Source of the DNA: Saccharopolyspora_C sp047200635
GTDB taxonomy: Bacteria > Actinomycetota > Actinomycetes > Mycobacteriales > Pseudonocardiaceae
NCBI RefSeq assembly: GCF_047200635.1
Contig: NZ_JBJZOI010000014.1
Span: 96,360-160,359 of the forward strand
Length of the DNA: 64,000 nt
Direction: 5' to 3'
Below the pieces are notes generated by a model. It was not told the DNA's origin. It searched no databases and was given only the letters and a program-made list of their open reading frames with translations. This document shows positions 32,480-42,946 of this stretch, in pieces. Position 1 is the stretch's first letter, and each line of letters starts with the position of its first letter. The translations under genes and the position numbers were made by a program.

Positions 32480-33052
32480 TCATCGGCGGACCAGGAGACC
32501 GCCGAAGAGCAGGTCCAGCAGGCGTTCGGCTTGGTCGCGCTGCTCCGCGCGGCCGGTGGCGAGGGCGATGCCCATCAGGGCCACCAGCAGGTCCTCGGGT
32601 GGGACGTCCGCGCGGATCACTCCGGCCTCGGCCCCGTTGGTCAGCAGCGGGGTGATCGAGTCGAGCAGCATCTCCCTGCTCTCGCAGGAAGGCACCCGGT
32701 CCCAGTCGACGACGGAGCGCAGCGCGTCGGCCAGGCCCATCTTCGCCGTGGCGTAGTCGAGGAACCCGATCATCCACTCCCGCAGGGCTTGCTGCGGCGG
32801 CAACCTGGCCCGCAGCCGCGGGACCGACTCGCACAGCGTGGTCAGCTCGTGCCGGTAGGCGGCCTCGATGAGCTCCTCCCGGGTCGGGAAGTTCCGGTAG
32901 AGCGTGCCGGCGCCGACTCCCGCCTCCTTCGCGATGTGGTCGAGGTGGACGTTCAGACCCCGTTCGCCGAACATCCGCAGCGCCGCGCAGAGGATCTTGT
33001 CGCGGTTCCGCCGGGCGTCGGACCGCAACGGGCGTCCGGACTCCCTGCCCAT
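32480..33052 (-). CDS. TetR/AcrR family transcriptional regulator
   Basis: 190 residues. N-terminal helix-turn-helix domain RDKILCAALRMFGERGLNVH, then LDHIAKEAGVGAGTLYRNFP; the C-terminal ligand domain is helical (DLLVALMGIALATG...LLDLLFGGLL). Such regulators usually bind palindromes near their own or adjacent promoters and are released by a small ligand. Its target is not evident; the convergent molybdenum hydroxylase operon is a candidate by position only. Confidence 0.92.
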   Translation of the reverse strand: MGRESGRPLRSDARRNRDKILCAALRMFGERGLNVHLDHIAKEAGVGAGTLYRNFPTREELIEAAYRHELTTLCESVPRLRARLPPQQALREWMIGFLDYATAKMGLADALRSVVDWDRVPSCESREMLLDSITPLLTNGAEAGVIRADVPPEDLLVALMGIALATGRAEQRDQAERLLDLLFGGLLVRR

Positions 33053-33181
33053 GCTGAGCCTCCTCCGGTGGCGGAACCGCGTCGATCACGCCGTCCGGGA
33101 GGCGAACCGAGGCGAGCCCCGCCGGAGGCCGAGCCCACCACCTTAAGCCCTGCCGCCCCGCGCCTGGAGCGTCCGGACGGC

Positions 33182-33364
33182 TCAGCTCTCGCGGCGGGAG
33201 AAGGAGCGCACCACCTCGACGCCGAAGAGGACGAAGGCGGCGACCATCGCGGCGGCGGTGACGTAGTCCGCCACCGCCCACGGACTGCCGTCGACGAGGT
33301 TGGGGAGCACGGAGATCGAGACGACGAGGAGGAGGAAGGCGCACAGCAGGGTCCTGCGGATCAT
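33182..33364 (-). CDS. Small two-helix membrane protein
   Basis: 60 residues: MIRRTLLCAFLLLVVSISVL then a second hydrophobic segment (VTAAAMVAAFVLFGVEVV) and a basic end SFSRRES. Two membrane helices with a short loop. Start at ATG; the ribosome-binding site is weak (GGAA about 12 nt upstream). Not recognised. Divergent from the RDD gene pair. Confidence 0.55.
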   Translation of the reverse strand: MIRRTLLCAFLLLVVSISVLPNLVDGSPWAVADYVTAAAMVAAFVLFGVEVVRSFSRRES

Positions 33365-33593
33365 GGGGGATTCCGTTCCACTCGGGCGCCGGTGCGGCGC
33401 GATCTCGTTGACCTCACCCATGCTGCTCCGCCGCGGTGCCGCGAACATCGGGCCAGCGGTGGAGATCCGCGCCCCGGCATGGGCCGAAAGTACGAACCGA
33501 TTAGTCCTTTGTGGACAACAGATCGGCCCTTGCGCTGCCGGGCGCGGGCCGGAGTACCATCTGGCGCACCGTCCGACGCTGCGGGGAGAGAGC

Positions 33594-34091
33594 ATGGTGC
33601 CGACCGGCGTGGAGCAGCAGGAGGAGCCCGCCACGGGCGCGAACGACGGGACGACGTACTTCCGCAAGCGCTTCGGCCAGATCCTGCTGGACGCGGCGCT
33701 GATCGCGCTGACCACGTTCGTGCTGCTGCCGATCAGCCTGCTGCTCGGGGTCTTCCTGATCATGTCGGGCGTGGACGGCACGCTCGCGATGAGCATCGGG
33801 TTCGGGATCTTCCTGACGCTCATCATGCCGATCACCTGGTGGTGGCACGTGTGGGTGCCCTACCGACGGGGCGGCAGCACGTTCTCGATGGGCTGGCTCA
33901 AGCTGCGCATCGTCAGCCTCGACGGCCAACCCGCGAGCCTCGGCCAGCACCACGCGCGCTGGATCCTCTCCGCTGCCGACAGCCTGTTCTTCGGCTTGGT
34001 CGGCATCGTTCTGATCGTCGCGACCCCGCAGCACCAGCGCCTCGGCGATGTCGTGGCCCGCACCAGGGTGGCCCGGACCGACGTCGGCTGA
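33594..34091 (+). CDS. RDD family membrane protein, copy 1
   Basis: 165 residues, three helices. RDD-type signature: the first helix starts in RKRFGQILLDAALIAL (Arg and Asp of the family), TWWWHVWVPYRRGGSTFSMG, and the C-terminal DSLFFGLVGIVLIVA followed by QHQRLGDVVARTRV. The ATGGTGC start follows GGGGAGAGAGC. It is a close tandem paralogue of the gene at 34254; even the promoter and leader sequences resemble each other. Confidence 0.88.
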   Translation: MVPTGVEQQEEPATGANDGTTYFRKRFGQILLDAALIALTTFVLLPISLLLGVFLIMSGVDGTLAMSIGFGIFLTLIMPITWWWHVWVPYRRGGSTFSMGWLKLRIVSLDGQPASLGQHHARWILSAADSLFFGLVGIVLIVATPQHQRLGDVVARTRVARTDVG

Positions 34092-34253
34092 CCGGGCCGC
34101 GCGGCGCGGCGACCGGTCCGCCCGGGCCGAGGCAGGGTCCGGGCCTCGGGTTACGCCGTCCGGCGCAGCCGGAGGCCCGGAAAACCGCCCAGCCGCAACG
34201 GAATTCGCCGCCGCGTAGCATCGGCCCGTCCGCCGAAGCCTTCGGGAGAGCGC

Positions 34254-34748
34254 ATGGTGCCACTCGCGAACCACCCCGACCGGGGCTCGGTCGAGCGCGC
34301 TCCCGCGACGACCTCCTACCTCGCCCGCCGGTTCGGGCAGATCGCCCTGGACGCCGTGCTGGTCGCCCTGCTCGGCGTGGTGCTGGTGGGATCGGCCCTG
34401 GCCGTCGGCCTGCTGCTCGCGCGGCTCGGAGCCGCGCTGTTCCCCGCGCTGCTCACCGCGACCAGCTGCGGCCTGGCCCTGACGATGGCGCTGAACTGGT
34501 GGTGGCACGTGTGGCTGCCCTCCCGTCGGGGCGGCAGCACCGTGGCGATGCGGTGGCTGGGGCTGCGCGTCGTCGGCCTGGACGGCGAACCGCCCCGGCT
34601 AGGGCAGTACCACGCGCGGTGGCTGCTGGTGGTGGTCGACTGGCTGTTCTTCGGACTCGTCGGCATCGTGATGATCATCGCGACCCCGCGGCACCAGCGC
34701 GTCGGCGACGTCGTGGCCCGCACCCGGGTGGCGTTGACCGCCCCCTGA
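34254..34748 (+). CDS. RDD family membrane protein, copy 2
   Basis: 164 residues with the same layout as copy 1: ARRFGQIALDAVLVALLG, NWWWHVWLPSRRGGSTVAM, LFFGLVGIVMIIA, RHQRVGDVVARTRVAL. The leader shares TAGCATCGG...CGTCCG...GGGAGAG-CATGGTGC with copy 1, so the duplication took the promoter too. Membrane helices 1 and 2 have diverged most. Function of RDD proteins is variable (some are Na+/H+ antiporter-like); none is evident here. Its stop is 3 nt from the stop of the convergent response-regulator gene. Confidence 0.88.
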   Translation: MVPLANHPDRGSVERAPATTSYLARRFGQIALDAVLVALLGVVLVGSALAVGLLLARLGAALFPALLTATSCGLALTMALNWWWHVWLPSRRGGSTVAMRWLGLRVVGLDGEPPRLGQYHARWLLVVVDWLFFGLVGIVMIIATPRHQRVGDVVARTRVALTAP

Positions 34749-34751
34749 TCC

Positions 34752-35402
34752 TCAGCCGACGAGGCCGTGCTGCCAGGCCCAGATCGCGATCTCGGTGCGG
34801 TTGCGGACCTGGAGCTTCTGCTGGGCGCTCGCCAGGTGGGACTTCACCGTGGACAGCGAGACGTGCAGCGAGGCAGCGATCTCGGCGTTCGTCGCCCCGC
34901 GCGCCACCGACAGCACGGTGTCCAGCTCGCGCTCGGTCAGCGGGGTGTCGGCGCGGGTCAACCGCTTCCGCTGCGGCTTGGTGAAGTGCGACAGCAACCG
35001 CGTGGTCACCGAGGGCGAGATCATCGACTCGCCATCGGCCGCCGCGTGCACGGCGTTGATGAGCAGCGAAGACCCCGCGTCCTTGAGCAGGAAACCGCGC
35101 GCCCCGGCCAGCAGCGCGGCGTAGACGTTCTCGTCGACGTCGTAGGTGGTGACCACCACGACCTTGAGCGGATCCGCCACGTCCGGGCCCGCGAGCAGCC
35201 GCGTCGCCTGCAGACCGTCGACCTTCGGCATCTGGATGTCCATCAGCGTGACGTCCGGGCGCAGCCGCCGGGCCATGCTCACCGCGGCCTCGCCGTCCGC
35301 GGCCTCGCCCACGACCTCCAGATCCGGTTCGGCGCTGAGGATCAACCGGAATCCGGTGCGCACCAGCGTCTGGTCGTCGGCGATGAGAACGCGAATCGTC
35401 AC
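34752..35402 (-). CDS. LuxR/NarL-family two-component response regulator
   Basis: 216 residues. Receiver domain with VLIADDQTLVRTGFRLIL (acidic pair), phospho-acceptor Asp in VTLMDIQMPKVDGLQA and the Lys in GARGFLLKDA; C-terminal LuxR helix-turn-helix LTERELDTVLSVARGATNAE and IAASLHVSLSTVKSHLASAQ. GTG start overlaps the histidine kinase stop (GTGA). Target genes unknown; the small membrane gene upstream or the peptidase beyond are candidates. Confidence 0.95.
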   Translation of the reverse strand: MTIRVLIADDQTLVRTGFRLILSAEPDLEVVGEAADGEAAVSMARRLRPDVTLMDIQMPKVDGLQATRLLAGPDVADPLKVVVVTTYDVDENVYAALLAGARGFLLKDAGSSLLINAVHAAADGESMISPSVTTRLLSHFTKPQRKRLTRADTPLTERELDTVLSVARGATNAEIAASLHVSLSTVKSHLASAQQKLQVRNRTEIAIWAWQHGLVG

Positions 35403-36607
35403 CGGATGTCTCCCTGACCGGGGCCGCCGGGCTGCTGCGAGCGGGCGGCGGGGAACCGGGCGGTGACCCGCCACCTCCGCCCCGGCTCGGGACCGGCCCG
35501 CACGGCCCCGCCGACCGCCCGCACCCGTTCGGCCATGCCGACCAGGCCGTAGCCGGAGCCCGTGCGGTCCGGTGAGACCGGCGGCACGTTGTCGTTGTCC
35601 ACGACGAGCACGATCTCCTCGCCCTCGCGGCGCCCGGACACGCGGGTCTCGGTCGCCTCCGGGGAGTGCTTGCGCGCGTTGGTCAACGCCTCCAGCACGA
35701 TCCGGTGCGCCGTGGTGGCCAGCTCCGGGTGCACCGGGGTCTCGTCGACGTCCACGTCGAGCTCCACCTCCGCGTGACCACTCGCCGCCCGGCGCACCGC
35801 TTCGCCGAATCCGGTGCCGTGCGGGAGGGAATCGTCCTCGTCGGTGCGGAGCATACCGACGAGCCTGCGCATCGCCGCGAGCGCTTCGGACCCGGCGTCT
35901 TCGATCTCGGCGTAGACGTCGAGCGGGTCCTCCTTCTCGGCACGCGGGTTGCTCGCGATGGCGCGGGCCGCGTTGGTGCGGACCACGATCCCGCTCACGT
36001 GGAAGGCGACCAGGTCGTGCAGCTCGCGGGCCAGCCGCAACCGCTCGCCGGTGCGGACCTCGGCGAGGTCGTGGCGCCTGCGGTTGTCGGCGTCGCGCAG
36101 CACCAGGCCGATCGCCAGCGCGATGCCCCAGCACAGGGCCGCCACCACCGCGATCACCGTGCGCGGGGCGCCCTCGTACCGCACCAGCGAGGCGGGCACC
36201 AGCGCGATCGCGGTGCACACCGCCACCAGCACGGCCGAACGCGGGCGGAGCCGGCGACAGCACGCGCCGGCCAGCAGCGAGAGACCGAGGACCTCGGCCC
36301 CCGCGGGCAGCAACCCCGGGTCGAGCCCGACCGCGGTGAGCGCTTCGCCGATCCCGGTGGCGAGCAGGCTCAGGGCGATGGCCGCGGCGGCGAGCTGGCC
36401 CACGTGGGCCGGGAAGCGCCGCCGCAGCACGGCCAGCAGGGCGGCGACGCTGCCGCTGGGCGGCACCAGCATCGCCCCGGTGGGATTGCCCGTGCCCAGC
36501 CGCACCACCGACACCGAATCGACGAGGAAGGCCAGCACCAGGGCGACGACCTCCACCGCGAACAGCCCGCGCCGGGCAGGCGGCCCGAAGAACCACGGAC
36601 TGCTCAT
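35399..36607 (-). CDS. Sensor histidine kinase (HisKA_3 type)
   Basis: 402 residues. About six N-terminal membrane helices (residues ~14-170) with short loops and no large extracellular domain, then the dimerisation/phospho-acceptor helix ERLRLARELHDLVAFHVSGI (His ~215) and an HATPase_c domain with EALTNARKHSPEA (N box), VVDNDN and GSGYGLVGMAERVRAVGG (G box). Partner of the response regulator that overlaps it. The membrane-embedded sensor suggests detection of envelope stress or a lipid-soluble signal. Confidence 0.94.
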   Translation of the reverse strand: MSSPWFFGPPARRGLFAVEVVALVLAFLVDSVSVVRLGTGNPTGAMLVPPSGSVAALLAVLRRRFPAHVGQLAAAAIALSLLATGIGEALTAVGLDPGLLPAGAEVLGLSLLAGACCRRLRPRSAVLVAVCTAIALVPASLVRYEGAPRTVIAVVAALCWGIALAIGLVLRDADNRRRHDLAEVRTGERLRLARELHDLVAFHVSGIVVRTNAARAIASNPRAEKEDPLDVYAEIEDAGSEALAAMRRLVGMLRTDEDDSLPHGTGFGEAVRRAASGHAEVELDVDVDETPVHPELATTAHRIVLEALTNARKHSPEATETRVSGRREGEEIVLVVDNDNVPPVSPDRTGSGYGLVGMAERVRAVGGAVRAGPEPGRRWRVTARFPAARSQQPGGPGQGDIR

Positions 36608-36724
36608 GATCAGTACCTCTGGGAGTCGTGTTCGAATGGCGGCCGCGGTGGGCGTTCGGGTGGTCCCGCCGCTGCGGCGAGACCGTTGAGGGCAAGCGAC
36701 CTTAACGCAGCGACCAGGTTCCGA

Positions 36725-37135
36725 TCAGCGGGTCACGTCCGCGATGTAGCGGCTCGAGGCCGGCAGGAAGCTCAGGACCAGGCCCAGCAGGGCCAGCCCG
36801 AGACCGATGTAGCTCTCCGCGTCCGCGGGTCCGAACAGGACGGACAGGTGCAGCACGGCGAACACCGCGAGCACGATCCGCGCCCAGTTCCGCCCGGCCC
36901 GCAGCTTCCAGGACAGCCACAGGTACACCAGCAACGAGATCACCGACATGGCGACCGATGCGACGAGGAACGTCTGAGCCACCTGCGGACTCACGCCGGG
37001 AGTCGGGGGCATGCCCCCGGACGAGAGGACGATCAGCCCCCACACCAGCGGGACGATCGCCGAGGCCAGGTAGGCGAGCGCGGCGCCGTTGATCGTGGAC
37101 GGGACGGACGGGGTCTGCACGTTCGGAGTGGTCAT
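36725..37135 (-). CDS. Four-helix membrane protein
   Basis: 136 residues. Hydrophilic N-terminus then helices at ~18-38, ~55-72, ~83-100 and ~105-122; the second and third are linked by WKLRAGRNWARIVLAVFAVL, a pattern common in small actinobacterial membrane proteins. ATG start. It is not in the same operon as the kinase but is close and co-directional (117 nt). No function assigned. Confidence 0.75.
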   Translation of the reverse strand: MTTPNVQTPSVPSTINGAALAYLASAIVPLVWGLIVLSSGGMPPTPGVSPQVAQTFLVASVAMSVISLLVYLWLSWKLRAGRNWARIVLAVFAVLHLSVLFGPADAESYIGLGLALLGLVLSFLPASSRYIADVTR

Positions 37136-37187
37136 GTCCGGAAAAGATAGCGGCGCGGAAAAACCGGATCAAGCTTTACCGGAGCAT

Positions 37188-37216
37188 TTCGTACTTTCGG
37201 CCAGAAGGTTCGTACT
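37188..37216. repeat. Direct repeats TTCGTACT, 21 bp apart
   Basis: Exact octamers at 37188-37195 and 37209-37216, two helical turns apart, in an AT-rich intergenic region between the divergent membrane-protein gene and the peptidase gene. This layout fits a binding site for a dimeric response regulator. Confidence 0.5.
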
Positions 37217-37316
37217 CACGGACTAGACAGACGTTTTTCTTTCATGCGCGAGACCAATTAAAACGCGAAACAACCGCGCGAACAATCGAGCCGATCACGT
37301 TTTCCGAGGAGGTTCG

Positions 37317-39032
37317 ATGCGCAATTCCACGACGACGCGGGCGGTGCTCGCCGCCGCCTGCGCGGGACTCGCGGTGGCCGGTTTGCCGGGCATCGCGGCG
37401 GCTGAGCCCGCCGTCCCGCCGAAGTACGCCCAGCAGCAGCTGACCTGGGGCCCCTGCCCGTTCGAACCGGGCGAGGGCTCGTTGCCCGCCGAGTGCGCCG
37501 TGGTGACCGTGCCCCGCGACTGGTCGACCCCGGAGGCCGGTCCCGAGCTCGAGGTCTCGATCAGCAGGGTTCGCGCCGACGGTGAGCGGCAGGGATCGCT
37601 GCTGCTCAACCCGGGCGGGCCGGGCGGGCAGGGCAGCTCGATGGCCGGGCTGATCGCCGGGCTGGAACCGGAACTGCACGGCGGCTACGACCTCATCGGC
37701 ATGGACCCGCGCGGTACCGGCCAGGAAGGTTCGACCGCGCCGGAGCAGCAGGGCCTGCTCTGCCAGGTGCCGCTGGACCGATTACCGCAGGGTCCGCTCG
37801 ACGCCCGGGACCGCTCCGCCGCCAGCATCGCCGAGCACCAGAAGGTCCCGCGCGCCTACGCCGAGGCCTGCCAGAGCAACGCCCTCACCCCGTACATCAC
37901 CACTTGGCAGACCGCGCACGACATGGACCTGGTCCGCGCGCTGCTCGGCGAGGAGCAGCTCAACTACCTCGGCTATTCCTACGGAACCTGGCTGGGCGCC
38001 AAGTACGCCTCGCTGTTCCCGGAGCGGACGGGGCGAATGATCCTCGATTCCAACCTGAACTGGCAGGGCCGCCTGCTGGCCGCCTTCGAGGACTTCCCGC
38101 GCATCGGCCAGCGCTGGTTCGACGAGGTCTACCTGCCGTGGACCACCCGGCAGTTCCCCGAACTAGTCGGCCCCGACACCGACTCGGCCCGGCGCACCTG
38201 GGAAGAGGTGCGCGCGCTCTACGCCTCGGCGGGCGTCGCACCGGACAACTTCGACGCGCTGTTCGTCGGCGCGGGCGGCGAGCTCAGGTGGATGCTCGCG
38301 ACCGCGGTGTTCGTGGCGGGCATCAACGAGATGCACGGCGAGACCCCGGAACCGACGGGCTCCGCCGAGCTGGACGACCTGCTCGACGAGCAGGCGACGG
38401 CCCGCTTCGGCGTCCCCCTCGCGGACCTCACCGCGCAGCGCGTCGCGGCCGGTCTGGCCGAGGACTACCAGCCGCTCGCCGGGACCCGGTTCGCCGTGGC
38501 CTGCGGTGACCAGGAGACCCGCTCCGCGCAGTGGTACCGGAAGCTCAGCGACCGCCAGGGCCCGGAGCTGCCGCTGTTCGGCTGGGCGTACGGGCTCGGT
38601 GAGCCCTGCGGGTACTGGTCGGACGCTCCGCGCCAGGAACTGCCGCTGCTGCCACCGGAAGTCGCGGACAAGGTGCTCGTCGTCCAGGGCGAGTTCGATC
38701 CGCAGACCGCCTACGAGCAGGGACGAGCGGCGGTGGACGCGGCTCCCGGGGTGAGCCTGGTCTCGGTGGACGACTCCCCCGCGCACGGGCAGTACGCGTT
38801 GGCGGGCAACCCGTGCGTGGACGGCATGGTGAACGTCTTCCTGCTGCGCGGTTCCCGGCCCGGCGACGCGACGTGCCCCGGAGTGCCGCTGCCGGGCGAG
38901 CAGCAGGTGTTCCCGGTCGAGGGCCCGGTGACCTCGGAGCCGAGCCCGTTCCCGGCGACCCCCGCCGGCCCGGACCAGCCGGCCCTCCGCCACGCCCTCC
39001 AACAACTCATCGGCCTCACCCCCACCCCCTGA
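37317..39032 (+). CDS. Secreted alpha/beta-hydrolase, tripeptidyl aminopeptidase (TAP/SlpD-like)
   Basis: 571 residues. Signal peptide MRNSTTTRAVLAAACAGLAV...IAAA (cleavage near residue 28). Catalytic core: oxyanion region LLLNPGGPGGQGSS, YDLIGMDPRGTGQ, nucleophile Ser in YLGYSYGTWLGAKY (~221), Asp in VQGEFDPQTAYEQG, His in DSPAHGQYA. C-terminal TAP-like domain with Cys pairs. These peptidases cleave tripeptides from the N-terminus of secreted proteins and peptides in actinomycetes. ATG after GAGGAGG. Repeat cluster IV follows immediately. Confidence 0.93.
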   Translation: MRNSTTTRAVLAAACAGLAVAGLPGIAAAEPAVPPKYAQQQLTWGPCPFEPGEGSLPAECAVVTVPRDWSTPEAGPELEVSISRVRADGERQGSLLLNPGGPGGQGSSMAGLIAGLEPELHGGYDLIGMDPRGTGQEGSTAPEQQGLLCQVPLDRLPQGPLDARDRSAASIAEHQKVPRAYAEACQSNALTPYITTWQTAHDMDLVRALLGEEQLNYLGYSYGTWLGAKYASLFPERTGRMILDSNLNWQGRLLAAFEDFPRIGQRWFDEVYLPWTTRQFPELVGPDTDSARRTWEEVRALYASAGVAPDNFDALFVGAGGELRWMLATAVFVAGINEMHGETPEPTGSAELDDLLDEQATARFGVPLADLTAQRVAAGLAEDYQPLAGTRFAVACGDQETRSAQWYRKLSDRQGPELPLFGWAYGLGEPCGYWSDAPRQELPLLPPEVADKVLVVQGEFDPQTAYEQGRAAVDAAPGVSLVSVDDSPAHGQYALAGNPCVDGMVNVFLLRGSRPGDATCPGVPLPGEQQVFPVEGPVTSEPSPFPATPAGPDQPALRHALQQLIGLTPTP

Positions 39033-39044
39033 CCCGCCTTCCCG

Positions 39045-39273
39045 GTGAACGGACCGTTCGCCCAACGGTTCCGGACGAACGGTCCGTTCACCCGACACGG
39101 CGCACACCGCGCCCACAACTCGCAACCGGGGAGCTGTTCGAGCGAACGGCCCGTTCGTCCCACAGGCTTGGGCAAACGGGCCGTTCACTTCAGAACCGGG
39201 AGCCGCACCGGAGATGGCGAGCTCGAGTGAACGGCCCGTTCGTCCCACGGGATTGGACGAACAGGCCGTTCAC
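39045..39273. repeat. Palindromic 47-bp repeat cluster IV (3 copies)
   Basis: Copies at 39045-39091, 39142-39188 and 39227-39273 (spacings 97 and 85). The second and third belong to a GGCCCGTT/GGCCTGTT subtype; in copy 3 the right arm (AACAGGCC) follows the C-for-A change of the left arm (GGCCCGTT). It lies downstream of the peptidase gene. Confidence 0.95.
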
Positions 39274-39477
39274 TCCGGAACTTGACGGACGGATCAGGAC
39301 GAGGAGGGGTGTTGTCGTGGTGCGGACCCGCGGATGCCCTCCGCGAACTCCTCCAGCGGAAGGATCGCCGTGCCCGAGCCCGAGACGTCGAGCCCGCCAC
39401 CCGCGATCGGCCAGTTCCACCACGGACACCGCCGAAGCGGTCGGCGAGCCTCCGGGATTCCGCATCAGCGCGTAGGT

Positions 39478-39636
39478 CAGGCAGAACGCGGAGACCACGA
39501 GAGCGCGCTCGTCGTGGCCGTGGTCGAAGGTCTCGCCGATGGCCGCGAGCGCCACGTTGACGACGACCAGGCCGCCACCCAAGCGGTGAACAGCGGGGGC
39601 GCGGTGATCCTCAAGGTGCGGTGCACTGGCATCCAT
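39478..39636 (-). pseudogene. Remnant of an MFS drug-efflux gene (N-terminal fragment)
   Basis: Minus-strand translation contains LVVVNVALAAIGETFDHGHD and RALVVSAFCLTYALM, the first helices and loop of a DHA2-type MFS transporter. Upstream the matching frame appears shifted (ITAPPLFTAW in another frame), and downstream the MFS sequence dissolves within ~20 residues. There is no room for the remaining 12 helices. A decayed fragment fits best, although a short novel protein cannot be excluded. Confidence 0.45.
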
Positions 39637-39763
39637 CCGGGTGATCCTGCGGCGGTGGCGACGGGAACCTCCCCCGGGCACGCCCCCGAACGGGAGGGGG
39701 CGAGCACCTCGCGCGTCACCGATTCACCTTGCGCCACACCGGCATCCCGGGTCCGAGCCACAG

Positions 39764-39792
39764 TTGACAGGCATACCCCCCGAGGGTATATC
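39764..39792 (+). promoter_or_regulatory. csoR-copZ-copA promoter with CsoR operator
   Basis: -35 TTGACA (39764-39769) and -10 TATATC (39787-39792) with a 17-nt spacer. The spacer holds the dyad ATACCC-cccga-GGGTAT (39773-39789), matching CsoR-type operators (G-tract/C-tract flanked by AT). Apo-CsoR would block RNA polymerase; Cu(I) releases it. Confidence 0.85.
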
Positions 39793-39833
39793 TGGCGGTG
39801 GTGGGACCGGTGGCCCGGACCGAGGAGGAATCC

Positions 39834-40115
39834 ATGCACGGCTACGCGCAGGACAAGGAGCAGTACGCCAAGCGGCTGCGCCGCGTCGAAGGACAGGTCC
39901 GGGGCCTGGCGAAGATGATCGAGGACGACAAGTACTGCATCGACGTGCTCACCCAGATCAGCGCCACCACCAAAGCGCTGCAATCGGTCGCGCTGGGGTT
40001 GCTCGACGACCACCTCAAGCACTGCGTGGCCGAGGCGCTGGCCGAGGGCGGAGAGGCCGCCGACGAGAAGGTGGCCGAGGCTGCCGCCGCGATCGCGCGC
40101 CTCGTGCGCTCCTGA
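39834..40115 (+). CDS. csoR: Copper-sensing repressor CsoR
   Basis: 93 residues, four-helix CsoR/RcnR family. Cu(I) ligands Cys35, His60 and Cys64 are all present (KYCIDVLTQISATTKAL and LLDDHLKHCV), as is the Tyr before the first Cys. N-terminal YAKRLRRVEGQVRGLAKMIE is the DNA-contact region. ATG start 7 nt after GAGGAGG; upstream in-frame codons precede the ribosome-binding site. First gene of the copper operon and autoregulated through the operator just upstream. Confidence 0.96.
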   Translation: MHGYAQDKEQYAKRLRRVEGQVRGLAKMIEDDKYCIDVLTQISATTKALQSVALGLLDDHLKHCVAEALAEGGEAADEKVAEAAAAIARLVRS

Positions 40116-40154
40116 CCGGTTCCACCGCACCACGACCAGCAGAAGGGGAAGTGC

Positions 40155-40364
40155 ATGAGCCAGTCGACCTACACCGTGACCGGGATGACCTGCGGCCACT
40201 GCGTGAGCTCGGTGACCGAGGAGATCAGCGAGCTCGCCGGCGTCTCCGACGTCGCCGTGAACCTCGAAACCGGTTCGGTCACCGTGACCAGCAGTGCGCC
40301 GCTGTCCGACGACGCGGTCCGCGGCGCGGTCGAAGAGGCCGGCTACCAGCTGGTCCCGGCCTGA
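40155..40364 (+). CDS. copZ: Copper chaperone (HMA domain)
   Basis: 69 residues with the HMA motif GMTCGHCVSSVTEEI (Cys-x-x-Cys) and the ferredoxin-like fold end EAGYQLVPA. It binds Cu(I) in the cytoplasm and hands it to CopA. ATG after AAGGGGAAG. Lies 39 nt after csoR, in the same operon. Confidence 0.95.
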   Translation: MSQSTYTVTGMTCGHCVSSVTEEISELAGVSDVAVNLETGSVTVTSSAPLSDDAVRGAVEEAGYQLVPA

Positions 40365-40451
40365 CAGCCCGGCGGGAGCGGCGTTCCCGCTCCCGCCCCA
40401 GGTCCACTGCGGACACCCGCTCGAGGCGCTCCGCGAACAGGAGATCGCACG

Positions 40452-42671
<2,220 letters not shown>

Positions 42672-42684
42672 TGTCGTCATCGGA

Positions 42685-42925
42685 GTGAACGGCCTGTTCG
42701 TCCCACAGCTCGGGACCAACGGTCCGTTCACCCCACCCATCCCCGGCACCGAACCGGAGCCGGTTCCGGGTGAACGGCCTGTTCGCCCCACTGGTTCGGA
42801 CGAACAGGCCGTTCACCCGGCTGCTGCCCGCACAGCCGCGCCGACATCAGCTGAGGGTTCCCGCCAAGGCCAGTGGGAGTGAACGGACCGTTCGTCCCCG
42901 CGGTTCGGACGAACGGTCCGTTCAC
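42685..42925. repeat. Palindromic 47-bp repeat cluster V (3 copies)
   Basis: Copies at 42685-42731, 42770-42816 and 42879-42925 (spacings 85 and 109). The middle copy is of the GGCCTGTT/AACAGGCC subtype with both arms changed together; the first has a GGCCTGTT left arm but an AACGGTCC right arm, i.e. a hybrid. It lies between the convergent copA and DUF1015 genes. Confidence 0.95.
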
Positions 42926-42946
42926 TCCCGGAACCGCCCGCCCAGA

